From positions 62,001 through 126,000 of the forward strand of contig NZ_CAXBBQ010000008.1 of the NCBI RefSeq assembly GCF_963974575.1: a DNA stretch of 64,000 bases, read 5' to 3'. The position numbers and the translations under genes are program-made. Position 1 is the stretch's first letter; the number at the start of each line of letters is the position of its first letter. The notes under the pieces are model-generated. The model made no database searches. It saw only the letters and a list, made by a program, of their open reading frames with translations, and was not told the DNA's origin. Below, one piece after another: positions 53,349 to 61,320 of the stretch. This stretch comes from Sphingosinicella sp963974575. Its GTDB lineage: Bacteria; Pseudomonadota; Alphaproteobacteria; Sphingomonadales; Sphingomonadaceae.

Positions 53349-55226
53349 TCAATGCATCCGATTGACGGCAAAGCGCGCCAGCTCGCGCAGCGGGCTGGCT
53401 TTTGGACCGAACCCGTCCAGTGCCTGATGACAGGCGCTTTCCAGTAGACTAGCCTGGGCTGCGGCCCCCTCGAGTCCCAGAAGCGTAGTCGCACTTTTGC
53501 GACCGGCTCTCGCATCCTTGCCGACGGCCTTACCGACGACCGCGGCGTCGCCGATGCTGTCGAGCATGTCGTCGCGAATCTGGAATACCAGTCCGAGATT
53601 GTCGGCAAAGGCGATCAGGCGGTTGCGGTCCTCGGCGCTGCATTGGCCGAGTAACGATCCTGCCTCCACCGCGTAGCGGATCAGCGCACCGGTCTTTCGG
53701 CTTTCGCATTCGAAGATGTCGTCGGGGCGGGGCCGCGCCGAGGGATATAGGTCCATCATTTGACCGCCGGCCAGCCCGTCCTGGCCGATCGAACGGGCCA
53801 TTGAGAGGACCAGTTGCGCGCGTACCGCCGGATCAGGATGGGTGGCTTCCTCGGCCAGGATTTCGAACGCAAGCGCAAGCAGGGCGTCCCCGGCGAGAAC
53901 GGCGGTCGCTTCATCAAATTTGCGATGCAGGGTCGGGCGGCCGCGACGCCGATCATCGTCGTCCATGCAGGGCAGATCGTCATGCACCAGCGATTGTGCG
54001 TGAACGCATTCGATTGCCGCGCCGACGCGCAGCGCCTGGTCATAGGCGCCGCCAACCAGATCGCTGACCGCCGTTACCAGCAGTGCACGAAACCGCTTAC
54101 CTCCGCCGATTGTGGCATAGCGCATCGCTTCGGCGAGACGCCGATCACGCCCGCGGGTATGGCCGATCGCAGCTTCAAGCGTGGTATCGATATCCTTGCG
54201 TAGCCGTGACAGCCGGTCTTTCAATGACCCTCCCGGGCTTCTAAGGCCGAGCGGCTCCAGTGAGACCGGGCGGAAGCGGACGCGTTCGATGGCGCCAGGG
54301 GATTCGGTAATGGTGCAATCCAGTTCGCGCAGCGCTTCGCAAATCTCTGCAACCACGCTGTCGGGGGTAGATGCGGCCGCAGTCAGGCCGATGCGTTTCG
54401 CTCGCAGCACGGCGCCTCGCGGAAGATCCGCTCCGCCGCCGATCAGGCGCGCGTCCGCGCATCCCGCAGCACTCGCCACTTCCACAAGACGCCGGGCGTT
54501 CGAAGACATCGTGTCGCCGGCCACCAGCACCAGGTCGCATTGCGCGGCAATCGCCGAAATCGCATCCTGCCGATTGCTGGTCGCATAACAGATGTCACTG
54601 GAGCGTGGCGCGGCGACATCGCGAAACCGTGCCTTGATCGCGGCAATCATCTCTGCGGCATCGCGCTGGGAAAAGGTGGTCTGCACTGCGTAGGCCAGCG
54701 CCATGTTCGGCGCGAGATCCAGTCTCTCGAGATCCCCGGGCCTGCAAACCACGGAAACCGCGCCTGCAGGTAGCTGCCCGAGCGTCCCGACAACTTCGGG
54801 ATGCCCGATATGTCCTATCAGCAGGACGTGGCGACCGGCCCGGTACCATCCCTCAATCTCGGCGTGAACCTTGGTAACGAGGGGGCAGACGGCGTCGATC
54901 ATTCGCAGCGCGCGAGCTTGCGCTGCACGCACGACCGAGCGGGCGCTGCCATGGGCGGAGAGAATCGCGACGGCGCCGCTCGGAATCTCGTCAATCTCCT
55001 GCACAAACACTGCGCCGAGACGTTCCAGGCGTTCCACAACAGTGCGGTTGTGCACGATCGCACGCCTCACGTAGACCGGCGCCCCGTGATGCTCCAGCGC
55101 CCGCTCGACGGCCTCGATCGCCCGCTGTACCCCGGCGCAAAAGCCGCGAGGGTTCGCCAACAAGACCTGACGCGGGGACACTTCAGGGGGGCACACGTCC
55201 GGGGTCGGGGTCAAGCTGGGCACCAT
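53349..55226 (-). CDS. ispH: Fusion of IspH (HMBPP reductase) and a GGPP/FPP synthase
   Basis: A 625-residue fusion. Residues 18-315 are IspH with all three 4Fe-4S Cys (C30 in GFCAGV, C114 in DAVCPLV, C213 in DICYATSN) and E144 in GHPEVVGT. Residues 335-620 are a trans-prenyltransferase with DDLPCMDDDD (from D416) and DDMLD (D552-D556). The first half makes IPP and DMAPP; the second condenses them. The frame is continuous. DDLPCMDDDD resembles CrtE-type GGPP synthases. Start 55226 is chosen for GGGAAAG upstream; 55262 is possible. It is divergent from crtI. Confidence 0.9.
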   Translation of the reverse strand: MVPSLTPTPDVCPPEVSPRQVLLANPRGFCAGVQRAIEAVERALEHHGAPVYVRRAIVHNRTVVERLERLGAVFVQEIDEIPSGAVAILSAHGSARSVVRAAQARALRMIDAVCPLVTKVHAEIEGWYRAGRHVLLIGHIGHPEVVGTLGQLPAGAVSVVCRPGDLERLDLAPNMALAYAVQTTFSQRDAAEMIAAIKARFRDVAAPRSSDICYATSNRQDAISAIAAQCDLVLVAGDTMSSNARRLVEVASAAGCADARLIGGGADLPRGAVLRAKRIGLTAAASTPDSVVAEICEALRELDCTITESPGAIERVRFRPVSLEPLGLRSPGGSLKDRLSRLRKDIDTTLEAAIGHTRGRDRRLAEAMRYATIGGGKRFRALLVTAVSDLVGGAYDQALRVGAAIECVHAQSLVHDDLPCMDDDDRRRGRPTLHRKFDEATAVLAGDALLALAFEILAEEATHPDPAVRAQLVLSMARSIGQDGLAGGQMMDLYPSARPRPDDIFECESRKTGALIRYAVEAGSLLGQCSAEDRNRLIAFADNLGLVFQIRDDMLDSIGDAAVVGKAVGKDARAGRKSATTLLGLEGAAAQASLLESACHQALDGFGPKASPLRELARFAVNRMH

Positions 55227-55326
55227 AGCGTTGCTTTCCCGAAGCACTCTGCAACACATCAAGGTATTGCGGTATCCTCCCCTTGGGACAGGTTGCTTGA
55301 GGCCAAGCCCGGCTTAGGCACCTCGC
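55227..55326. promoter_or_regulatory. Divergent promoter region of ispH fusion and crtI
   Basis: This 100-bp spacer must hold both promoters of the carotenoid pair if neither is read through from further away. I see no clear -35/-10 pair or match to the inverted repeat at 52616-52649. GGGGAGG on the minus strand near 55280 is too far from the fusion's start to be its ribosome site. Confidence 0.3.
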
Positions 55327-56799
55327 ATGGTTTCTCCTCCCTCAGCGATCGTTATTGGTTCTGGTTTCGGCGGCCTCGCCCTTGCGATCCGGCTGCAGAG
55401 CGCCGGCATTGCAACAACCATTGTCGAGGCGCGCGACCGCCCCGGCGGGCGCGCCTACGTGTGGAAACGCGGCGATTATACATTCGACGCCGGTCCGACG
55501 GTGATTACCGATCCTGCCTGCCTGGAGGAACTATGGGCGCTGTCGGGCGGCTGCCTTGGCGATGATGTCACGCTACTTCCGGTCTCTCCATTCTATCGCC
55601 TGATCTGGAACGACGGGACGCGGTTCGACTATTCCAATGTCGATGCCGAACTCGATCGCCAGATCGCTCGGCTGAGCCCGGCGGACGTCGCTGGATATGC
55701 CCGCTTCCTGGAATATTCCAGGAGTGTGTACGAAGAAGGCTATCTCAAGCTCGGCACGGTGCCGTTTCTTGATTTCACGTCCATGCTGAAAGCCGCGCCG
55801 GCGCTGGTACGGCACGGCGCCTGGCGCTCGGTCTATTCGGTCGTCTCCAGCTTTGTGCAAAACGAAAAGCTGCGCCAGGCCCTGTCCTTTCACACGCTGC
55901 TGGTCGGCGGCAATCCGATGCAAACCAGCAGCATCTATGCCCTGATTCACCAGTTGGAAAAGCAGGGTGGCGTGTGGTTCGCCAAGGGCGGGACCAATGC
56001 CCTCGTCAGCGGGATGGTCGCGCTGTTCGAGCGGCTGGGCGGCGCTTTGTTGCTTGGCGAAAAGGTTGCCCGCATCACGCATAGGGGCAAGCAAGTGACG
56101 GGAGTGGAGACGGCATCGGGAAAGGTGCTGAAGTCCGAAATGGTCGCAAGCAATGGCGATCTGGTCCACAGCTACGGTTTGATCGAGGGCTCGCGTTACG
56201 CAGCCGGCAAGGTCCGTTCGCTCAGGCGCAAGCGGTTTTCGCCCAGCCTGTTCGTGGTCCACTTCGGTCTCGACGGCTCGTTCCCCGGGATTGCGCACCA
56301 CTCGATCCTGTTTTCCGATCGCTATGGCTCGCTGCTCAAGGACATCTACAAGCACGGAAAGCTGGCGGAAGACCCATCGATTTACCTGCATCATCCCAGC
56401 GCGACGGATCCGGATATGGCCCCTGCCGGAAAGTCCACATTCTATGCGCTGGCGCCCGTACCCCACATGGGCCGCGCACCGGTGGATTGGGCGGTTGAAG
56501 GTCAGCGCTATTGCGATGTCGTGCTAGGCCGGATCTGCGACCTGCTGATCCCCGATCTCTACGAGCGGCTGGAGACCTGCTTTCACTATACCCCGCAGGA
56601 TTTCCATGACGATCTCGGCGCACACCTCGGTAGCGCCTTCAGCCTCGAGCCCGTGTTGACCCAGAGTGCATGGCTACGCGGTCACAACCGCGACGATCAT
56701 TTTTCCAACCTTTACTTTGTTGGCGCAGGGACCCACCCTGGTGCGGGTATTCCAGGCGTTGTCGGCAGCGCAAAGGCTACTGCGAGTTTGATGGTATAA
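55327..56799 (+). CDS. crtI: Phytoene desaturase
   Basis: A 490-residue CrtI-type FAD desaturase. It has an N-terminal dinucleotide fold (AIVIGSGFGGLALAIRLQ, RPGGRAY), GGVWFAKGGTNALV and the C-terminal signature NLYFVGAGTHPGAGIPGV. It desaturates phytoene to neurosporene or lycopene. The length is full. No phytoene synthase (crtB) or cyclase gene follows; the next sequence is a hipA relic. It pairs divergently with the IspH-prenyltransferase fusion. Confidence 0.92.
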   Translation: MVSPPSAIVIGSGFGGLALAIRLQSAGIATTIVEARDRPGGRAYVWKRGDYTFDAGPTVITDPACLEELWALSGGCLGDDVTLLPVSPFYRLIWNDGTRFDYSNVDAELDRQIARLSPADVAGYARFLEYSRSVYEEGYLKLGTVPFLDFTSMLKAAPALVRHGAWRSVYSVVSSFVQNEKLRQALSFHTLLVGGNPMQTSSIYALIHQLEKQGGVWFAKGGTNALVSGMVALFERLGGALLLGEKVARITHRGKQVTGVETASGKVLKSEMVASNGDLVHSYGLIEGSRYAAGKVRSLRRKRFSPSLFVVHFGLDGSFPGIAHHSILFSDRYGSLLKDIYKHGKLAEDPSIYLHHPSATDPDMAPAGKSTFYALAPVPHMGRAPVDWAVEGQRYCDVVLGRICDLLIPDLYERLETCFHYTPQDFHDDLGAHLGSAFSLEPVLTQSAWLRGHNRDDHFSNLYFVGAGTHPGAGIPGVVGSAKATASLMV

Positions 56800-56959
56800 G
56801 CCGGGACATGTCGCGTTCAGTGGCGATCTTGCAGGCATCATCGATCTCGCGAAAGAGGACGCTCTCTCCCGACGCACTCACGCTCGAAACACTGAACCGG
56901 TTTTGTATTAACGCGATGCGGAGACAAGTTTAACCTGCTTCTTATAAAATGAGGCGTTC

Positions 56960-57437
56960 GTGGCCAAGAATGTCAGGAAAGGTCGCTTCCAGGCGATGGT
57001 CTCTGCCCTGACGATGTTCGCGCTTGGCGAAATGCAGGCTCGCTATGCCTACGTCGATCTTGCCGAGATGGTACGCGCGCGTTTTACCGATCCGCAGAAA
57101 ACACTGCGCGAACTGTTCGGCCGGCTGGTTTTTAATGTGCTGACGGGCAACACCGATGATCATGCCCGTCAACCATGCGGCATTTTTGGGATGGTACCCA
57201 TCTCACGCTTACGACATATGCCCGCAACCGCGTAGCGGGTGGGAGGCCAATCAGGCGATGGCGGTGCATGGGGAGGACAAGCGCAGCCTTTTCGAAAGCT
57301 GCCGCCTGTCTGCATCGAACTTTCTGCTGAGCGATCGCGATGTCCGTCATCTGATCAAAGACCGGGTCGGGATGATCACGCAGCTATGCGGCACGATTTG
57401 CGATGAAGCCGAATTGAGTAAGGTCGATCGGGGATAA
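56960..57437 (+). pseudogene. hipA: 3' fragment of hipA toxin kinase gene, frameshifted
   Basis: The frame from 56960 gives AMVSALTMFALGEMQARYAY and RLVFNVLTGNTDDHAR, the catalytic-loop region of HipA kinases (Asn and Asp-His of GNTDDHA). After about 57170 the match continues in other frames (FWDGTHLTLT, then YDICPQPRSGWEANQAM and ASNFLLSDRD). At least two frameshifts are needed. It probably derives from the same locus as 41578-41800. The 208 bp after it show no gene. Confidence 0.65.
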
Positions 57438-57645
57438 CTGTGGCGCCGCCAATCGGTTGTGGCCGGTGTGACCCACTCCCTGCTCGGAATGCCAAGACAT
57501 TGTTCGATAAGCGAGGCTGTAGATTGCAGCGAACACAACACATTGTCGTCCCCGCCTACGTCAAGTGCCAAATGCGCGCCCGCCGATTGAGCGTTAGCCA
57601 GCGATCCTGCCAGAGATATCGAGCAGCACCAGTGGCGAAGGCGAT

Positions 57646-58131
57646 TCAGCCGCGCGTGAACTCGATCGCCCCTTGCGGCAAGAGGTAGAGCACCAGAGCC
57701 TTTCCGCCGCTTACCGTCGGATGGTGCGCGGAGCCGGGGCCGTAAACTTTCCATCCCTTCACCACGCCGTCGAAGGCGGCCTTGTTGTCCAGGGGCATGA
57801 CCAGGTCGATTTCGCCGTTCGGGTGGCTGTGGTGGGGGCCGACGACATCATCCATCTCGACGACATCGACCGAGAAGCCATGGGTCGGTTCGCCCGGCTT
57901 CACGGGCCGGCCGAACCGGATACCGCCTGCCTCGCGCGCACAGAGCCAACCTTCTGCGCATCCACGATGGCAGAGCGCCTCCATTGCGCTGAACCAGGGG
58001 CCATCCGGCGGGAACTCGGTGTTCAGCAGATCGGTGAGTGCAGGCTCGATCGGTCGCCCGTCGATCCGAGCGGTGACCTTGGCCACGAGCGTCACGAACT
58101 CGGCTGGCACGGCGGGTGCTGAGGTCGTCAT
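57646..58131 (-). CDS. DUF4863 cupin-like protein (4-hydroxylaminobenzoate lyase family)
   Basis: A 161-residue protein with the metal-binding signature GPHHSHPNGEIDLVMP and a C-terminal half-barrel (HHPTVSGGKALVLYLLPQG). The family includes PnbB-type 4-hydroxylaminobenzoate lyase and is often linked to box genes. The start at 58131 lies one base after the flavodoxin stop; longer openings read through that gene. Its role in benzoyl-CoA metabolism is unknown; sensing or detoxifying a pathway intermediate is possible. Confidence 0.8.
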   Translation of the reverse strand: MTTSAPAVPAEFVTLVAKVTARIDGRPIEPALTDLLNTEFPPDGPWFSAMEALCHRGCAEGWLCAREAGGIRFGRPVKPGEPTHGFSVDVVEMDDVVGPHHSHPNGEIDLVMPLDNKAAFDGVVKGWKVYGPGSAHHPTVSGGKALVLYLLPQGAIEFTRG

Positions 58132-58132
58132 A

Positions 58133-58597
58133 TCAGGCGGCCTGGCGCAGCTGCGCCGCCCATTCCGCCGCCCAGGCACCGGCGACATCCTCTGCAAGCG
58201 TGCCCGACCCCGCATCATGCTGGACAAGTGGCGCAAAGCGCGATGCACCCTTCTCGGCAAAGAGCGCGTCCCACTTCCGCCCCGCTTCGCAGAAGGTCGC
58301 TGCATAGGTCCGGTCACCGAGGCCAAACACTGTGAAGCGGATGCCGGCGAGATTGTCGGCGGCCCCGAGAGCCTCAAACAGCGCCTGCCCGTTGTCCGGG
58401 ATGTCGCCGTGGCCATAGGTCGATGAGACGATTACAACGAACTCGAACGCCCGCAGCGCATCAGTGCCGACCGAATCCATCAGCTGCATTTCCGACTCGA
58501 TGCCGGCCGCGCCGAGCGCGGTGCTGATCTCCTCGGCACAAATTTCGGCCGTCCCCGTCATGGTAGCCACGAAAATTCCAACACGATGGCTCGACAT
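58133..58597 (-). CDS. Flavodoxin (MioC-like)
   Basis: A 154-residue flavodoxin. The FMN phosphate loop is VATMTGTAE near the N-terminus, followed by VSSTYGHGDIPDNG and FTVFGLGDRTYAATFCEAG. The start at 58597 has CGGAG upstream. It forms a two-gene operon with the DUF4863 gene and is divergent from boxR. It could carry electrons to BoxB in place of, or together with, a BoxA reductase, which is not in the window. That is inference. Confidence 0.85.
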   Translation of the reverse strand: MSSHRVGIFVATMTGTAEICAEEISTALGAAGIESEMQLMDSVGTDALRAFEFVVIVSSTYGHGDIPDNGQALFEALGAADNLAGIRFTVFGLGDRTYAATFCEAGRKWDALFAEKGASRFAPLVQHDAGSGTLAEDVAGAWAAEWAAQLRQAA

Positions 58598-58636
58598 GCA
58601 TCTCGCTCCGAGAATAATGTTTCTCACTTGAGTACG

Positions 58637-58652
58637 GTATATGCAATATAAA
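58637..58652. promoter_or_regulatory. Candidate BoxR operator before boxR
   Basis: ATGCAATATA (58641-58650) sits within a near-palindrome TATATGCAATATA a few bases before the boxR start and in the divergent promoter of the flavodoxin gene. The same ten bases occur at 59552-59561. BoxR/BzdR proteins bind TGCA-containing repeats and release them with benzoyl-CoA. Confidence 0.55.
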
Positions 58653-58656
58653 GCAG

Positions 58657-59541
58657 ATGGCCAAGCAGAAAAATATGGCGGCAGCTACATTGCCGAGCAA
58701 TGAGGGGCCTGACTTTGCGGAGCTGGGGCGCCGTCTGCGGGCAGCGCGCGCGCGCGCCGGCATCACGCGGCGGCAGCTCGCCGTAGCCTCGGGAACCTCG
58801 GAGCGTTATCTGGCGCACCTTGAGTCGGGTACCGGCAACCCGTCGCTCAGCGTCCTGACCGCGCTTTCGGCGACACTCGACCTGGCCCCGGTCGAGTTGC
58901 TGCCGCAAGGTGGCGAGCGGAGCGGGCGTTATGAGGCGGTGATCGCCGCCGTGCGCCGACTGCCGCAGGACCGGCTTGAGGAGCTTCAGCAATGGCTGCA
59001 CAAAGCCACTGCTATTGGTGAAAAGGCTCGACGGATCGCGCTTGTTGGCCTCCGCGGGGCCGGCAAGTCGTCGCTCGGGCAGGCACTTGCCGAGCGACTC
59101 GGCGTTCCCTTTCTTGAGATGTCGCGCGAGGTCGAGCGCGCCTATGGCGGAGAGATCGGGTTGCTGATCGAACTCGGCGGCCAGAGCGCTCTCCGCAGCT
59201 ATGAGGAACAGGCTTGGGAGGCGATTCGCGTAGAGCATGGCGCGGCGGTTATCGCCATGCCCGGCGGTATCGTTGCCAACGGCCCACTCTATGACCGCGT
59301 GCTGGCGACCTCCCACAGCATCTGGCTCCAGGCGACGCCCAACGATCATATGGCCCGGGTGATGGCGCAGGGCGATTTCCGGCCAATGGCGAGCAATCGC
59401 CGCGCGATGGACGATCTGAAGACGATCCTTCAGGCACGATCATTGGAATATGCCCGCGCAGACATGAGTCTCGACACCTCGGCGCACGCCTTCGATGAGA
59501 CGCTCGCCAACCTTGAGCAGATGGCCCGTCAGGTCGCCTGA
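58657..59541 (+). CDS. boxR: BoxR-type benzoyl-CoA-responsive regulator
   Basis: A 294-residue regulator. An N-terminal XRE HTH (residues 24-80, LGRRLRAARARAGITRRQLA...) is joined to a shikimate-kinase-like domain (126-290) with the P-loop GLRGAGKSS. This domain pair defines BoxR/BzdR, in which the kinase-like part binds benzoyl-CoA instead of shikimate. It sits between the flavodoxin operon and boxC, with repeats on both sides, so autoregulation and control of both operons are expected. Confidence 0.92.
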   Translation: MAKQKNMAAATLPSNEGPDFAELGRRLRAARARAGITRRQLAVASGTSERYLAHLESGTGNPSLSVLTALSATLDLAPVELLPQGGERSGRYEAVIAAVRRLPQDRLEELQQWLHKATAIGEKARRIALVGLRGAGKSSLGQALAERLGVPFLEMSREVERAYGGEIGLLIELGGQSALRSYEEQAWEAIRVEHGAAVIAMPGGIVANGPLYDRVLATSHSIWLQATPNDHMARVMAQGDFRPMASNRRAMDDLKTILQARSLEYARADMSLDTSAHAFDETLANLEQMARQVA

Positions 59542-59551
59542 GGCCCTGAAC

Positions 59552-59596
59552 ATGCAATATAGTACTTGCATGGAATGAGGGCGTGATATAGTGCAT
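59552..59596. promoter_or_regulatory. Candidate BoxR operators before boxC
   Basis: Within the 77-bp spacer, ATGCAATATA (59552-59561) and TTGCAT (59566-59571) form an inverted pair (TGCAA and TTGCA, 8-base spacer), and TATAGTGCAT (59587-59596) is a third, inverted relative. Several copies close to the boxC start fit repression by BoxR. Confidence 0.55.
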
Positions 59597-59618
59597 GTTC
59601 TCGAAAAGGAGCATGGAT

Positions 59619-61304
59619 ATGGCAACCCAACTTGCGCCCGTGGGCGAATCCGCTGCGCCGTTCGTCTACGATCGCGAGCCGGGTAAGTACCGGCACTGGG
59701 AGGTTTCGGTCGATGGCCGAATCGCGACAGTGGCCATGGCCGTGGATGCCGATGGCGGTATCGTTCCCGGCTACAAGCTCAAGCTGAACAGCTACGATCT
59801 GGGCGTCGACATGGAACTGCACGATATCGTGCAGCGCCTGCGGTTCGAGCACCCGGAGGTGGGCTGCGTCATCCTTACCTCCAGCAATGAGCGGATATTC
59901 TGCTCGGGCGCCAATATCTACATGCTGGGCCAGTCGAGCCATGCCTGGAAGGTGAACTTCTGCAAGTTCACCAACGAGACCCGTAACGGCTTTGAGGATT
60001 CGTCTGCGAGCGGCAGTCTCAAGTTCCTCGCGGCGGTCAACGGCGCCTGCGCCGGCGGTGGCTACGAGGTGGCACTCGCCTGCGACGAGATTCTGTTGGT
60101 TGACGACCGCTCATCGGCCGTATCGCTTCCCGAGGTGCCGCTTCTCGCGGTGCTTCCCGGCACTGGCGGGCTTACGCGTTTGGTCGACAAGCGCAAGGTG
60201 CGCCGTGACCTGGCCGACGTGTTCTGCACCTCCGAGGAAGGCGTGCGCGGTCGACGCGCAAAACAGTGGGGCCTAGTCGATGACATTGCGACGCCGGGAC
60301 GCTGGGTTGACGCCGTGCGCACGCGTGCCGAGGCGCTCGCCGGCCAGTCGAAGCGGCCGACGACATCTACCGGCGGTGTGAAGCTGACGCCGCTCAAGCG
60401 CGTCATCGACGTCGAGGGTTATCATTATGAGCTGGTCGACGTGCGCTTCGACCGCGCGCGCGGCTTTGCGACAATCACTGTCTCCGCGCCTTTGGACAAT
60501 GCTCCGCAGGGCGGCGAGGCGATGCGGGCGCGGGGCGCCGAGTTCTGGCCCCTCAAGATGGCGCGCGAGCTCGACGATGCGATCCTGATGCTGCGCACCA
60601 ATGAGCCTGAACTCGGCCTCTGGGTTTTGGAGACCGAGGGCGATGGCGACAAGATGCTCGCCTATGACACCGCGATGGCGGCAGCCGCCGACCATTGGTT
60701 CGTGAACGAGACCGTGGGCATGATCCGCCGAACGTTCTCGCGCCTCGATGTCTCCTCGCGTTCGCTTTATGCGATCGTGAAGCCGGGCTCTGCCTTCGCC
60801 GGTACGCTTGCAGAGCTGCTGTTTGCTGCCGACCGCGGCTACATGCTCGAGCTGCTGTCGCGCCCCGACGAGGGTCTCGCCATCCGCCTCGGCGAAGCCA
60901 ATTTCGGCCTCTACCCGATGTGTCACGGCCTTTCGCGTCTGGCGTCGCGTTTCCTCGGCACGCCTGAGCGTCTGGACGAGCTGCGTGAGCTGCTCGGGTC
61001 ACCGATTCCGTCCGGCGAAGCCTATGACCTGGGGCTCGTCACCTTTGCGCCTGACGACATCGACTGGGACGAGGAGATCCGGATGGCGATTGACGAGCGT
61101 GCCGGCCTCTCGCCCGACGCGCTCACCGGCATGGAGGCGTCGCTGCGCTTTGCTGGACCCGAGACAGTCTGGTCGAAGGTCTTTGGGCGTCTCTCGGCCT
61201 GGCAGAACTGGATATTCATTCGTCCCAATGCGGTCGGCGAAAGTGGGGCGCTGAAGCTCTTCGGCACCGGCCGCCGCGCCGACTTCGACGCCAAACGCGT
61301 CTGA
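59619..61304 (+). CDS. boxC: BoxC 2,3-epoxybenzoyl-CoA dihydrolase
   Basis: A 561-residue crotonase-superfamily enzyme of the box pathway. Features include SSNERIFCSGANIYMLGQS, NGACAGGGYEVALACDEI and a long C-terminal region with RLGEANFGLYPMCHGLSRL. It opens the ring of 2,3-epoxybenzoyl-CoA hydrolytically, releasing formate and a dehydroadipyl-CoA semialdehyde. The start at 59619 has AAGGAG seven bases upstream; ATGs at 59595 and 59613 fit less well. It is followed by boxB after 16 bp. Confidence 0.94.
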   Translation: MATQLAPVGESAAPFVYDREPGKYRHWEVSVDGRIATVAMAVDADGGIVPGYKLKLNSYDLGVDMELHDIVQRLRFEHPEVGCVILTSSNERIFCSGANIYMLGQSSHAWKVNFCKFTNETRNGFEDSSASGSLKFLAAVNGACAGGGYEVALACDEILLVDDRSSAVSLPEVPLLAVLPGTGGLTRLVDKRKVRRDLADVFCTSEEGVRGRRAKQWGLVDDIATPGRWVDAVRTRAEALAGQSKRPTTSTGGVKLTPLKRVIDVEGYHYELVDVRFDRARGFATITVSAPLDNAPQGGEAMRARGAEFWPLKMARELDDAILMLRTNEPELGLWVLETEGDGDKMLAYDTAMAAAADHWFVNETVGMIRRTFSRLDVSSRSLYAIVKPGSAFAGTLAELLFAADRGYMLELLSRPDEGLAIRLGEANFGLYPMCHGLSRLASRFLGTPERLDELRELLGSPIPSGEAYDLGLVTFAPDDIDWDEEIRMAIDERAGLSPDALTGMEASLRFAGPETVWSKVFGRLSAWQNWIFIRPNAVGESGALKLFGTGRRADFDAKRV

Positions 61305-61320
61305 CCTTCTCAGGAGAACC

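Noticed and set aside
53349..56799. Part of a photosynthesis gene cluster
   Set aside because: No bch, puf or other photosystem genes are in the window; only the prenyltransferase fusion and crtI are present.
41800..56960. A transposon or integrative element carrying the 15-kb block
   Set aside because: No transposase, integrase, terminal inverted repeat or clear target duplication could be found at either edge.
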